Notes: a model not told the origin generated them from the letters alone. Positions 8,046-16,286 are shown, numbered from the stretch's first letter. The stretch: 64,000 nt of DNA from Thermohahella caldifontis (GCF_041153465.1 NZ_CP154858.1:2232001-2296000), one strand, 5' to 3'. Made by a program: numbers and translations.

Positions 8046-8654
8046 TCAGTTGTCCGAGTCCTGATCGCCGAGCAAACGCCGGGTCATGTCCAGCGCCTTT
8101 TCCAGCGGACCGCTGTTGCGGTGCAGCTTGGTCAGCAGACTGGCCCCCAGCCACAGTTCATACAGCAGGGTCGCCATGGGAACCGGTTCCAGTTCCGGAA
8201 GCGACCCATCCGCCACACCGGCGGCAATGCAGTCCGCCAGCCGGCCGATGATTTTCTCCGTGCCGTCACGCAGCGTGAGACGCATGGCCTCGGACAGATC
8301 CGCCACTTCCGCACTGAGCTTCACCACCAGGCACTGCTGTTCTTCACAGGGGCCGGCATAGCTGCTGAACCACTGCTCCCAGTACCCCATCAGTCGCTGG
8401 CGGGCCGGGAGGGAGGTATCACTGAAACGCTGATCCATCAGGGCCAGATAGCGCTCGAAGTAATCCTCCAGCAGCGACTGCCCGAACTGCTCCTTGGAAC
8501 GGAAGTAGTGATAGAAAGACCCCTTGGGCACGCCCGCTGCCTGAAGAATCTTGTTCAGACCCACGCTGGAAAATCCCTCCCGCGCCATGATGCGGTGGGC
8601 GGTATCCAGAATGCGTTGCCGGGTATCGTCATAAGCGGTGTTCATGGGAGGCAT
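8046..8654 (-). CDS. nemR: NemR-like TetR/AcrR family transcriptional repressor
   Basis: A 202-residue TetR-family regulator with the helix-turn-helix FSSVGLNKILQAAGVPKGSFYHYFRSKEQF at residues 28-57. The segment CEEQQCLVVKLSAEVADLSEAMR closely resembles E. coli NemR, where the cysteine in the CLVVKL stretch (Cys106 there; Cys108 or Cys103 here) reacts with electrophiles, quinones and hypochlorite. The frame starts at ATG 8654; a second ATG at 8645 is possible. An operator lies only 12 bases upstream of the start, implying autorepression, and an identical one precedes the downstream oxidoreductase. The predicted regulon is oxidoreductase plus DJ-1, analogous to the nemRA-gloA unit. Confidence 0.88.
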   Translation of the reverse strand: MPPMNTAYDDTRQRILDTAHRIMAREGFSSVGLNKILQAAGVPKGSFYHYFRSKEQFGQSLLEDYFERYLALMDQRFSDTSLPARQRLMGYWEQWFSSYAGPCEEQQCLVVKLSAEVADLSEAMRLTLRDGTEKIIGRLADCIAAGVADGSLPELEPVPMATLLYELWLGASLLTKLHRNSGPLEKALDMTRRLLGDQDSDN

Positions 8655-8666
8655 CTTACACAGAAT

Positions 8667-8681
8667 TAGACCAGTCGTCTA
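8667..8681. promoter_or_regulatory. NemR-like operator upstream of its own regulator gene
   Basis: TAGACCAGTCGTCTA, an exact copy of the palindrome at 7990-8004, lies 12 bases before the repressor start codon. The extended match ATTAGACCAGTCGTCTAG is shared by both sites. This is the expected arrangement for autoregulation by the adjacent NemR-like protein. Confidence 0.85.
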
Positions 8682-8829
8682 GTCCGCCTGCGTGATCGTC
8701 CGCCCCTGGCGCTGCAATACGCGTTCGGGTGAACGCAGATGACAACCCCAGCGCGTCAGCCAGCCGGATCAGATTGAAAGGTGCAATGCAGGCTCGCTGC
8801 GTTGCAGGTCTCTGTACCAGGACGCGCGC

Positions 8830-8859
8830 TTGATCCGGAACGCCAAAGTTTCCTATAAT
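8830..8859 (+). promoter_or_regulatory. Sigma-70-type promoter for the small ORF/csrA-like unit
   Basis: TTGATC at 8830-8835 and a perfect TATAAT at 8854-8859 are separated by 18 bases, on the plus strand. Transcription would begin near 8866, about 30 bases before the small ORF at 8895. The rest of 8682-8891 shows no other convincing feature. Confidence 0.6.
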
Positions 8860-8894
8860 CCGGCCGTTGAACCAGCAATCACAAGGATGTCGTG

Positions 8895-9104
8895 ATGCCT
8901 GCTCCGCAAGGATCCGCGGGGTTTTCACCCTGTTTGTCATTTCGCCTGTCCGGCGTGGACGCCCTGCCCCTGCGCTGCATGTCCATCCGGGTCGGTCTCT
9001 CGCGCCTTTCTGAAGCCCGGAAATTCATCAGCGGCGTCCGCGCCAGGATGGTGCCTGTGTTTTTCCGGATCAGGCATGTACTCAGGCACTTCACACGGAC
9101 GTGA
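8895..9104 (+). CDS. Small hypothetical ORF coupled to the csrA-like gene
   Basis: A 69-residue frame with no recognisable domain, rich in Arg and hydrophobic residues (VFFRIRHVLRHFTRT at the end). Support is contextual: a good promoter at 8830-8859, an AAGGA ribosome site about ten bases before the ATG, and a stop codon whose last base is two bases before the ATG of the csrA-like gene, which would couple their translation. It could equally be a translated leader that controls csrA-like expression, or not be translated at all. Confidence 0.35.
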   Translation: MPAPQGSAGFSPCLSFRLSGVDALPLRCMSIRVGLSRLSEARKFISGVRARMVPVFFRIRHVLRHFTRT

Positions 9105-9106
9105 AC

Positions 9107-9331
9107 ATGACACTGATATTAAGCCGCAGAGCGCAGCAGGACATTCGCATCGGCCCGGACACCCGGATCCGGATCCTCGCTGTTTCCGGTGAAAACGTCT
9201 TGCTGGGCATCGAGGCGAAACCAGGGATCCGTATCCTGAGACAGGAACTTGACGACACCTTCGTGGCCGGGAGGGCGCCATCACGGTCTCACCGAAAGAA
9301 GACGGCTCAATGCAATGACACGGATGCGTGA
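9107..9331 (+). CDS. Divergent CsrA/RsmA family RNA-binding regulator
   Basis: A 74-residue protein. The first 50 residues follow CsrA strand by strand: MTLILSRRAQQDIRIGPDTRIRILAVSGENVLLGIEAKP then IRILRQEL. The two RNA-contact regions, the N-terminal LILSRR strand and the arginine equivalent to Arg44 (ILRQEL), are retained. The helix is followed by a longer basic tail than usual (canonical CsrA is about 61 residues). The substitution of the usual GE(T/S) turn by AQQD marks it as a paralogue rather than the main CsrA. It probably binds GGA-containing mRNA leaders, possibly with changed specificity. It follows the small ORF by two bases. Confidence 0.75.
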   Translation: MTLILSRRAQQDIRIGPDTRIRILAVSGENVLLGIEAKPGIRILRQELDDTFVAGRAPSRSHRKKTAQCNDTDA

Positions 9332-9388
9332 TGGCCGATGCGCAAGATCACCACTGCAACATTTTGCCCTTGGCCGGCGATCTCGTCA

Positions 9389-9424
9389 CCGGTGTCCGGT
9401 GCGGTTGAACACCGGCGTTTTTCA
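9389..9424 (+). terminator. Probable rho-independent terminator after the csrA-like gene
   Basis: CCGGTGT and ACACCGG can pair around a loop of about 12 bases, followed by CGTTTTTC. The hairpin lies between the csrA-like gene and the AlgH relative and would separate their transcripts, although the ribosome site of the latter follows closely. Confidence 0.45.
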
Positions 9425-9444
9425 CTCAACAGAAGGACCTGACC

Positions 9445-10041
9445 ATGTTTGGATTCGGAAAGAAGAAAACCTCCCGCAATGACACGGCCACCACACTGGC
9501 CAACAGCTATCTGGTTTCCGCAGCGCCCCATAACCATGCCCGTTCGCCATTTGCCTACAGTGTCATCCTGTTGCTGGCCCACGACGAGAAAGGTGCCATG
9601 GGCGTTGATTTAGCCAAGGCACACAGAGCCACATTGTGTGGCGAAGGGTCACCCATCTCGCACCTGAAGCAACCCTGGCTGCGCGAGCTTCCCCTGTTCT
9701 GTGGCGGACCGGTACAGGACGCTCAGATGTGGTTGCTGACAGATCAGTCCCACCTGATCCCCGCGCCGACACTGCAAGCGGGGCCATACTGCTTCACAAC
9801 GAACATGGATTTTCTGGACCGGTTCGATACCCTTCGGGAGCCTGCCCGTCTGAAAACGGGAGTGGGCTATTGCGGATGGGCTCCCGGTCAGCTCGAAAGC
9901 GAAATTGAACGGGGTCGCTGGTGGCTCATGCCCACGGAAGTGGCCGATCCGTTCAGTACCCCCTGGTGGAGCCTGTACATGGAGTGTCTCAACTACGAGA
10001 TTCAACAGCGCAAACACGAAGGCGATCCGTTGCCTGCCTGA
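9445..10041 (+). CDS. AlgH/YqgE (UPF0301) family protein, divergent
   Basis: A 198-residue protein with the landmarks of UPF0301/AlgH: SYLVSAAPHNHARSPFAYSVILLLAHDEKGAMGVDL near the N-terminus, FCGGPVQDAQMWLLTDQS in the middle and TGVGYCGWAPGQLESEIERGRWWLMP. The basic N-terminal extension (MFGFGKKKTSRND) and changes in the glycine-rich segment separate it from the usual chromosomal YqgE, which normally sits beside yqgF/ruvX. Here it stands near a csrA paralogue instead. The family has no settled biochemical function; AlgH was named for an effect on alginate regulation. AGAAGGACC precedes the ATG. Confidence 0.8.
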   Translation: MFGFGKKKTSRNDTATTLANSYLVSAAPHNHARSPFAYSVILLLAHDEKGAMGVDLAKAHRATLCGEGSPISHLKQPWLRELPLFCGGPVQDAQMWLLTDQSHLIPAPTLQAGPYCFTTNMDFLDRFDTLREPARLKTGVGYCGWAPGQLESEIERGRWWLMPTEVADPFSTPWWSLYMECLNYEIQQRKHEGDPLPA

Positions 10042-10159
10042 TGCGGTTTGCCGTGTCAGGTTTCAGCACCTGAAAGGATGTGTGCAATGCAGCGAGCGAC
10101 CGGTCGTCATGTCTGGTCGTTTCGCCGGCACCCCTGGCTGATATCCCGGCAGCCGGTGA

Positions 10160-10176
10160 ATGAGACCGACAAACTC
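10160..10176. repeat. Target-site duplication, left copy (17 bp)
   Basis: ATGAGACCGACAAACTC directly abuts the left end of the insertion sequence and recurs at 11525-11541 just outside its right end. A 17-bp duplication is unusually long and fits the ISNCY/IS1202-like group. Confidence 0.85.
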
Positions 10177-11524
10177 TGTTAGCAACAAATAGAACTGTCC
10201 GGTTTTGTAGCACATAAACTGTCCGCTTTGGGTCCACTGATGATCAGACTTGGCAGCGGACGTTGGCCGGTGCCTGATCAATAGGTTCGAGGGGGTCGAA
10301 GGGCAGGCCTTCTGGGGTGTAACTGGCCAGTCTTCTGGGGCCGTGGAAGATCGCCAGGGAGCGATCAGGATAACGGTGTACCCGAACCTTGGCCTTGACG
10401 TAATGGCGCCGATAGCGGTCGGCAGGGATCTGCAGCTTGAGTCCCTCGAACGAGACGCAGTTGTCCTTGTTCACGGTGCGTTCGTACTGCTCACACAGGA
10501 TGTCGTCCAGTCCAGGGCCGATGAAAGGCACGAAGGCGCTGCCCTCGACGGCGGGTTTGACGCAGAACTCCCGGTTGAAGGCCGGCAGGTAGTGCTCCCG
10601 AAGGTAGCGGTTGGCCGCCGCCATGGTGGTAATGCCCTGGGCTGCAAGTTCCTTGGGCAGGCGTCCCTGATGGGTGGCGAACTGGCGCTCACAGCGGCCC
10701 CGGGCCTCGGGGGAATAGGCGGGGATCATCTCGACCCCGAGCTGGGCCATGGCCCTGCCGAACTGGGTGAGGTTGGACTTGTCGACCTTGCCGCCGGCCT
10801 TGGGGGTGTGCCAGTAGTGACTGCCCCGGTCGGTATAGAGGCTCGAGGGAAGGCCGTGATCGGTGATGACCTCTCGCATGGCCTGGAAGCTCGAAGCCGT
10901 GCCTTCCTCCTCGACGAAGAACATGGAGTAGTGCTCAGAGGTGGCGTCATCGAAGGTGATGATCAGATCCCAGTGGTGGCCGGGAACCCATTCGTGGGTG
11001 GAGCCATCCTGGTGGAGCATCATGCCGACCATGGGCGCCCGCTCGCGGCGTCGACGATGCTTACCCCGAGCCGGTGCCTTCTTGACCAGGCCTGCCTTCT
11101 GCAAGGTGTTCCGTACCCAGGTATAGCTGCGTGTGCCGCCGTGACGGTCGCGGTAGAAGCTGTAGAAGTGTTTGATGTTCCAGCCGTCGTAGCGCTCCTT
11201 GTAGAGCGCCTCGAGGCGTAGAACCTCATCCACCGGGGCCTTGCGGTGGGAAACCTGACTCAGGCGCTTGTCGATCAGGCCGTCGAGGCCCTCCTCCTCG
11301 TAGCGGTCGATATAGCGCCGGAAGGTCCGCTCACAGACCCCCAGCAGCCGCGCCGCCTCTTCCTGGGTCAGCCGTTTCTCGGTCCATCCCGTATAGGCTT
11401 CTTCGAATCGCATTTTCCGGATCTCCTGTAGCAGTTCTGTCCGTCTCATGGCTCACCTCCTTGGTGATCATGAAACCGGACAAATCACGTGCTACAAGTC
11501 CGGACAGTTTATTTGCTCCCAACA
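10177..11524. mobile_element. Complete ISNCY/IS1202-like insertion sequence (about 1,348 bp)
   Basis: The ends form imperfect terminal inverted repeats: left TGTTAGCAACAAATA and, read on the other strand, right TGTTGGGAGCAAATA; the similarity continues inward through AACTGTCCGG and TTGTAGCAC. One transposase gene fills the element. It is bounded by the 17-bp direct repeats at 10160-10176 and 11525-11541, so it inserted once, intact, about 40 bp upstream of the tRNA-Thr gene. Both ends and the transposase look undamaged, suggesting recent insertion. Confidence 0.88.
10244..11449 (-). CDS. ISNCY family transposase (DDE type)
   Basis: A 401-residue transposase. An N-terminal helix-turn-helix (LTQEEAARLLGVCERTFRRYIDRYEEEG, about residues 26-53) is followed by an integrase-like core with the acidic residues expected in LHQDGSTHEWV, in YTDRGSHYWHT and in YSPEARGRCERQF. 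The C-terminal part carries a beta-rich segment (VSFEGLKLQIPADRYRRHYVKAKVRVHRYPD). It is full length, preceded by a GGAGGTGAG ribosome site, and lies inside the inverted repeats of the element. Confidence 0.92.
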   Translation of the reverse strand: MRRTELLQEIRKMRFEEAYTGWTEKRLTQEEAARLLGVCERTFRRYIDRYEEEGLDGLIDKRLSQVSHRKAPVDEVLRLEALYKERYDGWNIKHFYSFYRDRHGGTRSYTWVRNTLQKAGLVKKAPARGKHRRRRERAPMVGMMLHQDGSTHEWVPGHHWDLIITFDDATSEHYSMFFVEEEGTASSFQAMREVITDHGLPSSLYTDRGSHYWHTPKAGGKVDKSNLTQFGRAMAQLGVEMIPAYSPEARGRCERQFATHQGRLPKELAAQGITTMAAANRYLREHYLPAFNREFCVKPAVEGSAFVPFIGPGLDDILCEQYERTVNKDNCVSFEGLKLQIPADRYRRHYVKAKVRVHRYPDRSLAIFHGPRRLASYTPEGLPFDPLEPIDQAPANVRCQV

Positions 11525-11541
11525 ATGAGACCGACAAACTC
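11525..11541. repeat. Target-site duplication, right copy (17 bp)
   Basis: ATGAGACCGACAAACTC, identical to 10160-10176, immediately follows the right inverted repeat of the insertion sequence. The pre-insertion site therefore lay in the upstream region of the tRNA-Thr gene. Confidence 0.85.
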
Positions 11542-11581
11542 TTTCATACCGGGCAACGAGACGTTAAAATAGCCGCCGCGT

Positions 11582-11657
<76 letters not shown>

Positions 11658-11824
11658 GCCTCTTGTTTTATCCCCGCTTGATATCTGCCACATTCTTAAA
11701 GATCAATCAGTTACAACAACATTGCAAAATTGAAGGCTCGCAAAATTGCGCCTTTTTCGCTGTCTTTTCGCGCGGCGTGTCGCAAAAGTGTCGCAGTTGG
11801 CGGTTATCACAAAGCGCCCGGGCA

Positions 11825-13813
11825 TTATCCGGCAGTTGCGGTGTTTGAGGACGCTTCTGCAGCTCTGCGGGCATCAACGGCCAATAGCCTATTTTCCGGA
11901 GCCGCCGGGTCCCCTGCCGCGGTACTGATCCGCTGCCGAGCGAACCGAATAGCCTCCGGCCCCGTAACCTGAAATGTAGTAGGGATACCCGGTGTATACC
12001 CAGCACCGGATCCGGGCCGGTTGCCGATATTCTCCCCATTGAGGGCCGCAGCGACCAGGCGGGGATTGGCAAGGGCAAAGGCGCTGTGGCGCAACTGGGG
12101 CACGGTATAGGTCAGCCTGCCGAACGTACCGAACTGGTTCCGGTCTCCGAAAAAATCCGGACGATAGACATAGTATTCGGGCAGGAATATCGGGGGTTGC
12201 GCGGCCTGACTTGCGGTCCGGGAGCGCAGTTCTGCTTCACCCTGCTTCACCCATGCAACCCAGGTGTCAAGATCATAGCGTCCTCCGGGAATCAGGAGTG
12301 ACAACACACCATAGGTATTCCGGAACGTCCAGTAGGTCCCTCGCTCATCCTGTCTCCACATGCCGTACGCATTCTCTCCGGACACGACTCCGGCCTTGGT
12401 TACCGGCGGTTCAACGAGAACCAGTCCGGGCGGCTGGGCTGTCTTGATCGCTTCAGCCTCGAACCATCCCAGCGGTTTCGAGTCAATGGCCATGCCCAGA
12501 TGTTCAAAGTGCTCCCGATAGTAGTCCGGGCTGACATCCTCCCACTGGGAAAAGGTCACCTGTCCGTTGCTGACCCGGGCATATGAATGCTGTGTATGCT
12601 CGATCAGATCCTCTGCGACAAACACCGCGGAGGTATGTGATTCAGGCCAGGATTCATGGGGGTCAAGGCTCAGTGCCCGCCACCATTTTTCCGGGATCTG
12701 GAGAGCCATCAAACCGTCCTTTTCGAATGCGAGCTCCTGTGGGGCCTGTGTATGGAAATACCGATAGACTTCCTCCGACACATTGATCGGCGGATATTCA
12801 TAGTCGCTTTTCCCGCTGCAACCCGATTCCTCGCACCAGCTCTCCCGCTTTATCCGTATCCGGAAAGTCACACGCTGGTCAATCAGCACCTTGATGGACA
12901 GCTCATCCAGCTGCACAAGCTGACTTTCCAGTGAATCGGCAAGCATCCGGGCTTCATTCCGCTCATTGCTCAGGTGCTCGTATGCCGAAAGCAGCAGATC
13001 GTAATCCGGCCGGTCTTCAGCGACCTGGCGCGCCACGCTGCCGAGGTACTCATCTGCCTTTGAGCGGATCTCCACAATCCGTATCAGCTGCTCTTCCGCT
13101 TCCTGCCACGTACGACGTTTGCTCGGGTACAGCAGCCGGGCAATGCCGGGATTCGCTGGTGCTTCGAAACTGACGGGAAATTTCCAGAGGAGTCGCTCCT
13201 GATCCTTCCGGGCCGAGCAATACACATCCAGCACAACGGGTGGCGTCGCCAGGGAGGTGCTCCCCCCGTTGGCCTTCCGGCGCCTGTAATAGCGGTCAAT
13301 CGTCTTGCGGCAGGTCTGTTCAATGTCAGCAAGCCAGCGCCCGGCCTCTCCCAGCATCTCGTGTCTTGTTTCATGGATCTTCCAGAGCAGGTCCGGGCGT
13401 CGCAGCAGGCGCCGGATTTCGTCATTGAGGCCACGAACCTTCGTTTCAGTCTCCTTCAGAACGCTGTTCAGAGAGGACTGATAGATGCGGTCACCGTTCA
13501 CCACAGGTTCGATCTCGCGCTCCACGATGTCCCGCTCTGCTTTGAACGCTTGGGTCAGTTCCGTCAGGCGCTTGTCCCAGGATTCTTTCTGTGCCGGGTC
13601 ACGCAGAACCTGCCAGCGCTCCGGATCCTTGCGGACACGGGACAGGACTTCGCTGAATTCAGCGAGCGAACGTTCACCGGTTTCGATCTGAACCATCAGT
13701 TTTTTACCGCGGGATACAAACCAGTCCGGCACATAGGTATATATCTTGTAAGCAAGCAGAACGATTCCTGCTGCCAGCAATGCCTTGAACAGCTTTCCTG
13801 CGGACGCCATCAT
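11825..13813 (-). CDS. Membrane-anchored coiled-coil protein of unknown function (662 aa)
   Basis: The start at 13813 is supported by GGAG seven to eight bases upstream; the frame runs on to 13864 without one. A single N-terminal membrane segment (FKALLAAGIVLLAYKIYTYV) is followed by a long charged helical region (about residues 35-300, e.g. LTQAFKAERDIVEREIEPV, LKETETKVRGLNDEIRRLL), then a mixed domain with a CEESGCSGKSDYEYPP loop carrying two cysteines. The C-terminal third contains YRPDFFGDRNQFGTFG and GYTPGIPTTFQVTGPEAIRFARQ. I recognise no named domain. A periplasmic location is inferred from the anchor. It is followed in the map by three further unknown membrane proteins. Confidence 0.7.
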   Translation of the reverse strand: MMASAGKLFKALLAAGIVLLAYKIYTYVPDWFVSRGKKLMVQIETGERSLAEFSEVLSRVRKDPERWQVLRDPAQKESWDKRLTELTQAFKAERDIVEREIEPVVNGDRIYQSSLNSVLKETETKVRGLNDEIRRLLRRPDLLWKIHETRHEMLGEAGRWLADIEQTCRKTIDRYYRRRKANGGSTSLATPPVVLDVYCSARKDQERLLWKFPVSFEAPANPGIARLLYPSKRRTWQEAEEQLIRIVEIRSKADEYLGSVARQVAEDRPDYDLLLSAYEHLSNERNEARMLADSLESQLVQLDELSIKVLIDQRVTFRIRIKRESWCEESGCSGKSDYEYPPINVSEEVYRYFHTQAPQELAFEKDGLMALQIPEKWWRALSLDPHESWPESHTSAVFVAEDLIEHTQHSYARVSNGQVTFSQWEDVSPDYYREHFEHLGMAIDSKPLGWFEAEAIKTAQPPGLVLVEPPVTKAGVVSGENAYGMWRQDERGTYWTFRNTYGVLSLLIPGGRYDLDTWVAWVKQGEAELRSRTASQAAQPPIFLPEYYVYRPDFFGDRNQFGTFGRLTYTVPQLRHSAFALANPRLVAAALNGENIGNRPGSGAGYTPGIPTTFQVTGPEAIRFARQRISTAAGDPAAPENRLLAVDARRAAEASSNTATAG

Positions 13814-13955
13814 GCGAAAACTCCATTCAGCACGGGTGGAACACCCCGGAAATCCCTGGCCCATTCAATCAAAAGGGGTGTGTGGTCCACCATCCTCGCC
13901 TCCGGGGCACATATGAAACGGACGGAACACTTTGCAGAACGCGGCACCCGGACCA

Positions 13956-14237
13956 TCATTCATTCACCCAGCTTTGATCGACATAAGCATAAAGCAGGCA
14001 CGGCTCCATCAGTGTGTTGATGCAGCGCGAACCCGTGTCCAGCTCTCCTTTTCCGAATGCGAAAGATGCCGCGAGCACCTCGGGGGTGAGAAACCGGGTT
14101 TGCACCTCAAAAGCCGTCAGGGACGAGAGCCGTCTGCGTATCTCCTCGGGTTTCGCCTTGTCAGAAAACCGGTAAGCCAGCAGGAGGGCAGCCAGTGCGG
14201 CCAGCAAAAGAACGATCCAGATAATGTTTTCGGACAT
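13956..14237 (-). CDS. Small membrane-anchored hypothetical protein (93 aa)
   Basis: The start at 14237 is chosen because AAAGGA lies six bases before it. The N-terminus (MSENIIWIVLLLAALAALLLAYRF) is one membrane helix; the remaining 70 residues are soluble, with basic then acidic stretches and two cysteines (SRCINTLMEPCLLY). It lies upstream of, and in the same direction as, the 662-residue anchored protein, with a 142-bp gap. The interval 14238-14614, between this gene and the divergent membrane-protein gene, contains only an imperfect GCAGGGAG...CTCCCTGC pair and no gene I can support. Confidence 0.6.
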   Translation of the reverse strand: MSENIIWIVLLLAALAALLLAYRFSDKAKPEEIRRRLSSLTAFEVQTRFLTPEVLAASFAFGKGELDTGSRCINTLMEPCLLYAYVDQSWVNE

Positions 14238-14614
14238 CGGAATTCCTTTTCCGGTAATGCGTTGCTCAACGGGCTGCACTCAGTTCGGAGCCGGCACGCG
14301 CACCGGAACACCGGAGCCACGGCATGGCCCGTTATCTGAAGCAGGGAGGCATGAAGACTGGCGAGCGGTGAGCTCATGTCGGGGACAGACTGCACTCCCT
14401 GCAGCAAGCAGCCGGGTTAAACCTGATCTACACAATCCATTGCGGCACGTAGTATACGGACATCATGGACCCATGTCACGCCTCTGACCGGGTTCAGTTG
14501 CGGGCAGATTCCTGATAGACTTGCCCGCGCAGGCATGGCCGGTCAGCCAGGCGGTTGATTGCGCTGCTTCCCGCCCTGCCGATTGAATACCCGAAACAAG
14601 GACAGGTGTCGCCC

Positions 14615-15721
14615 ATGGAAAGGGAATCGCATTCCGGCCCTCGTATCATTGGCCAGCCCAGGGTCCGTGTCATTGACAAACCCGGGACACGAGTAATTGA
14701 TCACACCCCGGGAAATACGGACGCCGGGGGCACCGGCAAAAGTGAGGCCCGGCAGTACAAGACCTTCTTCAGGGCCTCCCGCCCCTGGTGCTACCCGCTG
14801 CTCAAATGGGCGACACTCTTCAGCCCCGCCCTGCTGCTTCTGTTCGTCATGGATCTGCCCTGGCTCGATGCCAGATTCGAGCTGTTCAGCGGCATCTTCC
14901 TGACTTTGCTGGCCCTGTGGATACTGGCCCATGTTTACACCCTCGTCAGGATCATGATCCGCCCGCCTGAAGACGCTCCGCATTTCCGGCAGTTGGCGGT
15001 GCTCCGGTGTCTGCCATGGTTGTTCATCGGTATTTTCCCGGTACAGACCGCGGTCGCATTCACGGAGGCTACACTTGATGCCCTGTTCACGCCCCTCGTT
15101 CATGTCACTTTCAGGTTTGATGAAAACTACAGTTATCCTGCGGAACTGCGGGCTCTGCTCAGGATCCGGGATGTTGAAATCACCCCGGGTTCTGCCGCAA
15201 ACCCATTGCAGTTCCGGCGCCCCGACCCTTTCGTGCCCGCAGCTCACCAGACCGAAGAGACCCTGGTACACCTCCTGCTCGGCAAAACTGAGCGCCTTGC
15301 TCCCCGGGTATCCGACTTGCCTGATGCACTCGATCCGCTGAAGGGACGACAGGATTATCCTTCTCTGGCAGTTCGTCCCGGCGAGGGCACTTACAACGCC
15401 TTGCTTCAACGCTGCACATTCCCGCTTCATGCGAAGATCCCCGAAGATTACCAGCGGTTTCTCGAACGCACGCTGGAGGTGCAGTTCGGCACCGTCAATC
15501 TGGAGCCGGTGCTCATGACGCCGCCCCGCCACCCCTCACATGCCAGACCGGACAATTCATCCTGCCTGTTGTCTGATGGCCGGGATCTCCCCGTTCTGGT
15601 CTCGCTGACCTACCCGCTGCTGTTTCTGCGCAATGAAGGATACACCCTGACCACAGAGGTCAGGACTGAGTTCTTTGTGGACGTGAGACGTCTGAATCAG
15701 GCCTGGCGGGTCGCATTCTGA
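14615..15721 (+). CDS. Membrane protein of unknown function (about 368 aa)
   Basis: ATG at 14615 is preferred to an upstream TTG; AAGGACAGG lies about ten bases before it. An N-terminal polar region of about 50 residues contains a short repeat of the pattern RVIDKPGTRVIDHTPG. Membrane segments follow at roughly residues 65-85 (YPLLKWATLFSPALLLLFVM), 92-115 (FSGIFLTLLALWILAHVYTLV) and 135-150 (LPWLFIGIFPVQTAVAF). The C-terminal 210 residues look extracytoplasmic and soluble. I recognise no family. The DUF3592-type gene lies 40 bases downstream, probably in the same transcript. Confidence 0.65.
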   Translation: MERESHSGPRIIGQPRVRVIDKPGTRVIDHTPGNTDAGGTGKSEARQYKTFFRASRPWCYPLLKWATLFSPALLLLFVMDLPWLDARFELFSGIFLTLLALWILAHVYTLVRIMIRPPEDAPHFRQLAVLRCLPWLFIGIFPVQTAVAFTEATLDALFTPLVHVTFRFDENYSYPAELRALLRIRDVEITPGSAANPLQFRRPDPFVPAAHQTEETLVHLLLGKTERLAPRVSDLPDALDPLKGRQDYPSLAVRPGEGTYNALLQRCTFPLHAKIPEDYQRFLERTLEVQFGTVNLEPVLMTPPRHPSHARPDNSSCLLSDGRDLPVLVSLTYPLLFLRNEGYTLTTEVRTEFFVDVRRLNQAWRVAF

Positions 15722-15761
15722 TCGCCGGATCAACAAACATCTTCCGTACAGGGAGAGCAAG

Positions 15762-16286
15762 GTGCACGGCTTCATTGACGGTTTTTTCAGATTTCAGACC
15801 CTGGCCATGGGTCTGCTCCTGCCGGGCATCTCCGTGATGCAGTTCAGAGAAATGATCACGTTCCTGGAAAACAAGGTCGAGACAGTCGGCATGGTCGTTG
15901 ATCATGTTTCGTACTTCGACCGAAGTTATGGCGAATATTATTTCCAGAGTGTGGTCGCCTTCCGTGACAAGCATCAGCAGCTCTACCACGTCGTTTCCGC
16001 CACTGCCACCGACGATCCGGAGGAGAAGGGATCGCTGGTCAAGGTGTATTATGACCCCGCCCATCCGAAACGGGCAGCAGTGGACGGTTTCGGCTACAAG
16101 GTGTTCGTGCCGTTTATGGCCCTGTTTTTCGCCGTATTCTGCTTCGTGGGTCTTCTGGTCCTTCACTGGGAACACTATCAGCCTTTTCTGGGGCCATTAC
16201 TGGCCCGGATTCGTCCGCCGCGCAAGACCCGGCGCAGAAAGAAAACGGCCCGAAAGCTCAGGTCTGGCAAGGCAAAAGCAGACTGA
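15762..16286 (+). CDS. DUF3592-like membrane protein
   Basis: A 174-residue protein starting at GTG with GGGAGAG seven bases upstream. One hydrophobic segment lies near the N-terminus (LAMGLLLPGISVMQFREM) and one near residue 125 (VFVPFMALFFAVFCFVGLLVL). Between them the extracytoplasmic domain contains VGMVVDHVSYFDRSYGEYYFQSVVAFRD and KGSLVKVYYDPAHPKRAAVDGF, the pattern of DUF3592 proteins. The tail is strongly basic (RPPRKTRRRKKTARKLRSGKAKAD) and cytoplasmic. No function is known for the family. It closes a two-gene unit with the preceding membrane protein. Confidence 0.65.
   Translation: MHGFIDGFFRFQTLAMGLLLPGISVMQFREMITFLENKVETVGMVVDHVSYFDRSYGEYYFQSVVAFRDKHQQLYHVVSATATDDPEEKGSLVKVYYDPAHPKRAAVDGFGYKVFVPFMALFFAVFCFVGLLVLHWEHYQPFLGPLLARIRPPRKTRRRKKTARKLRSGKAKAD

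Noticed and set aside
8656..8940. Minus-strand frame of 94 codons between the NemR-like gene and the csrA-like unit
   Set aside because: It overlaps the operator and promoter region, has no ribosome site and no recognisable sequence.
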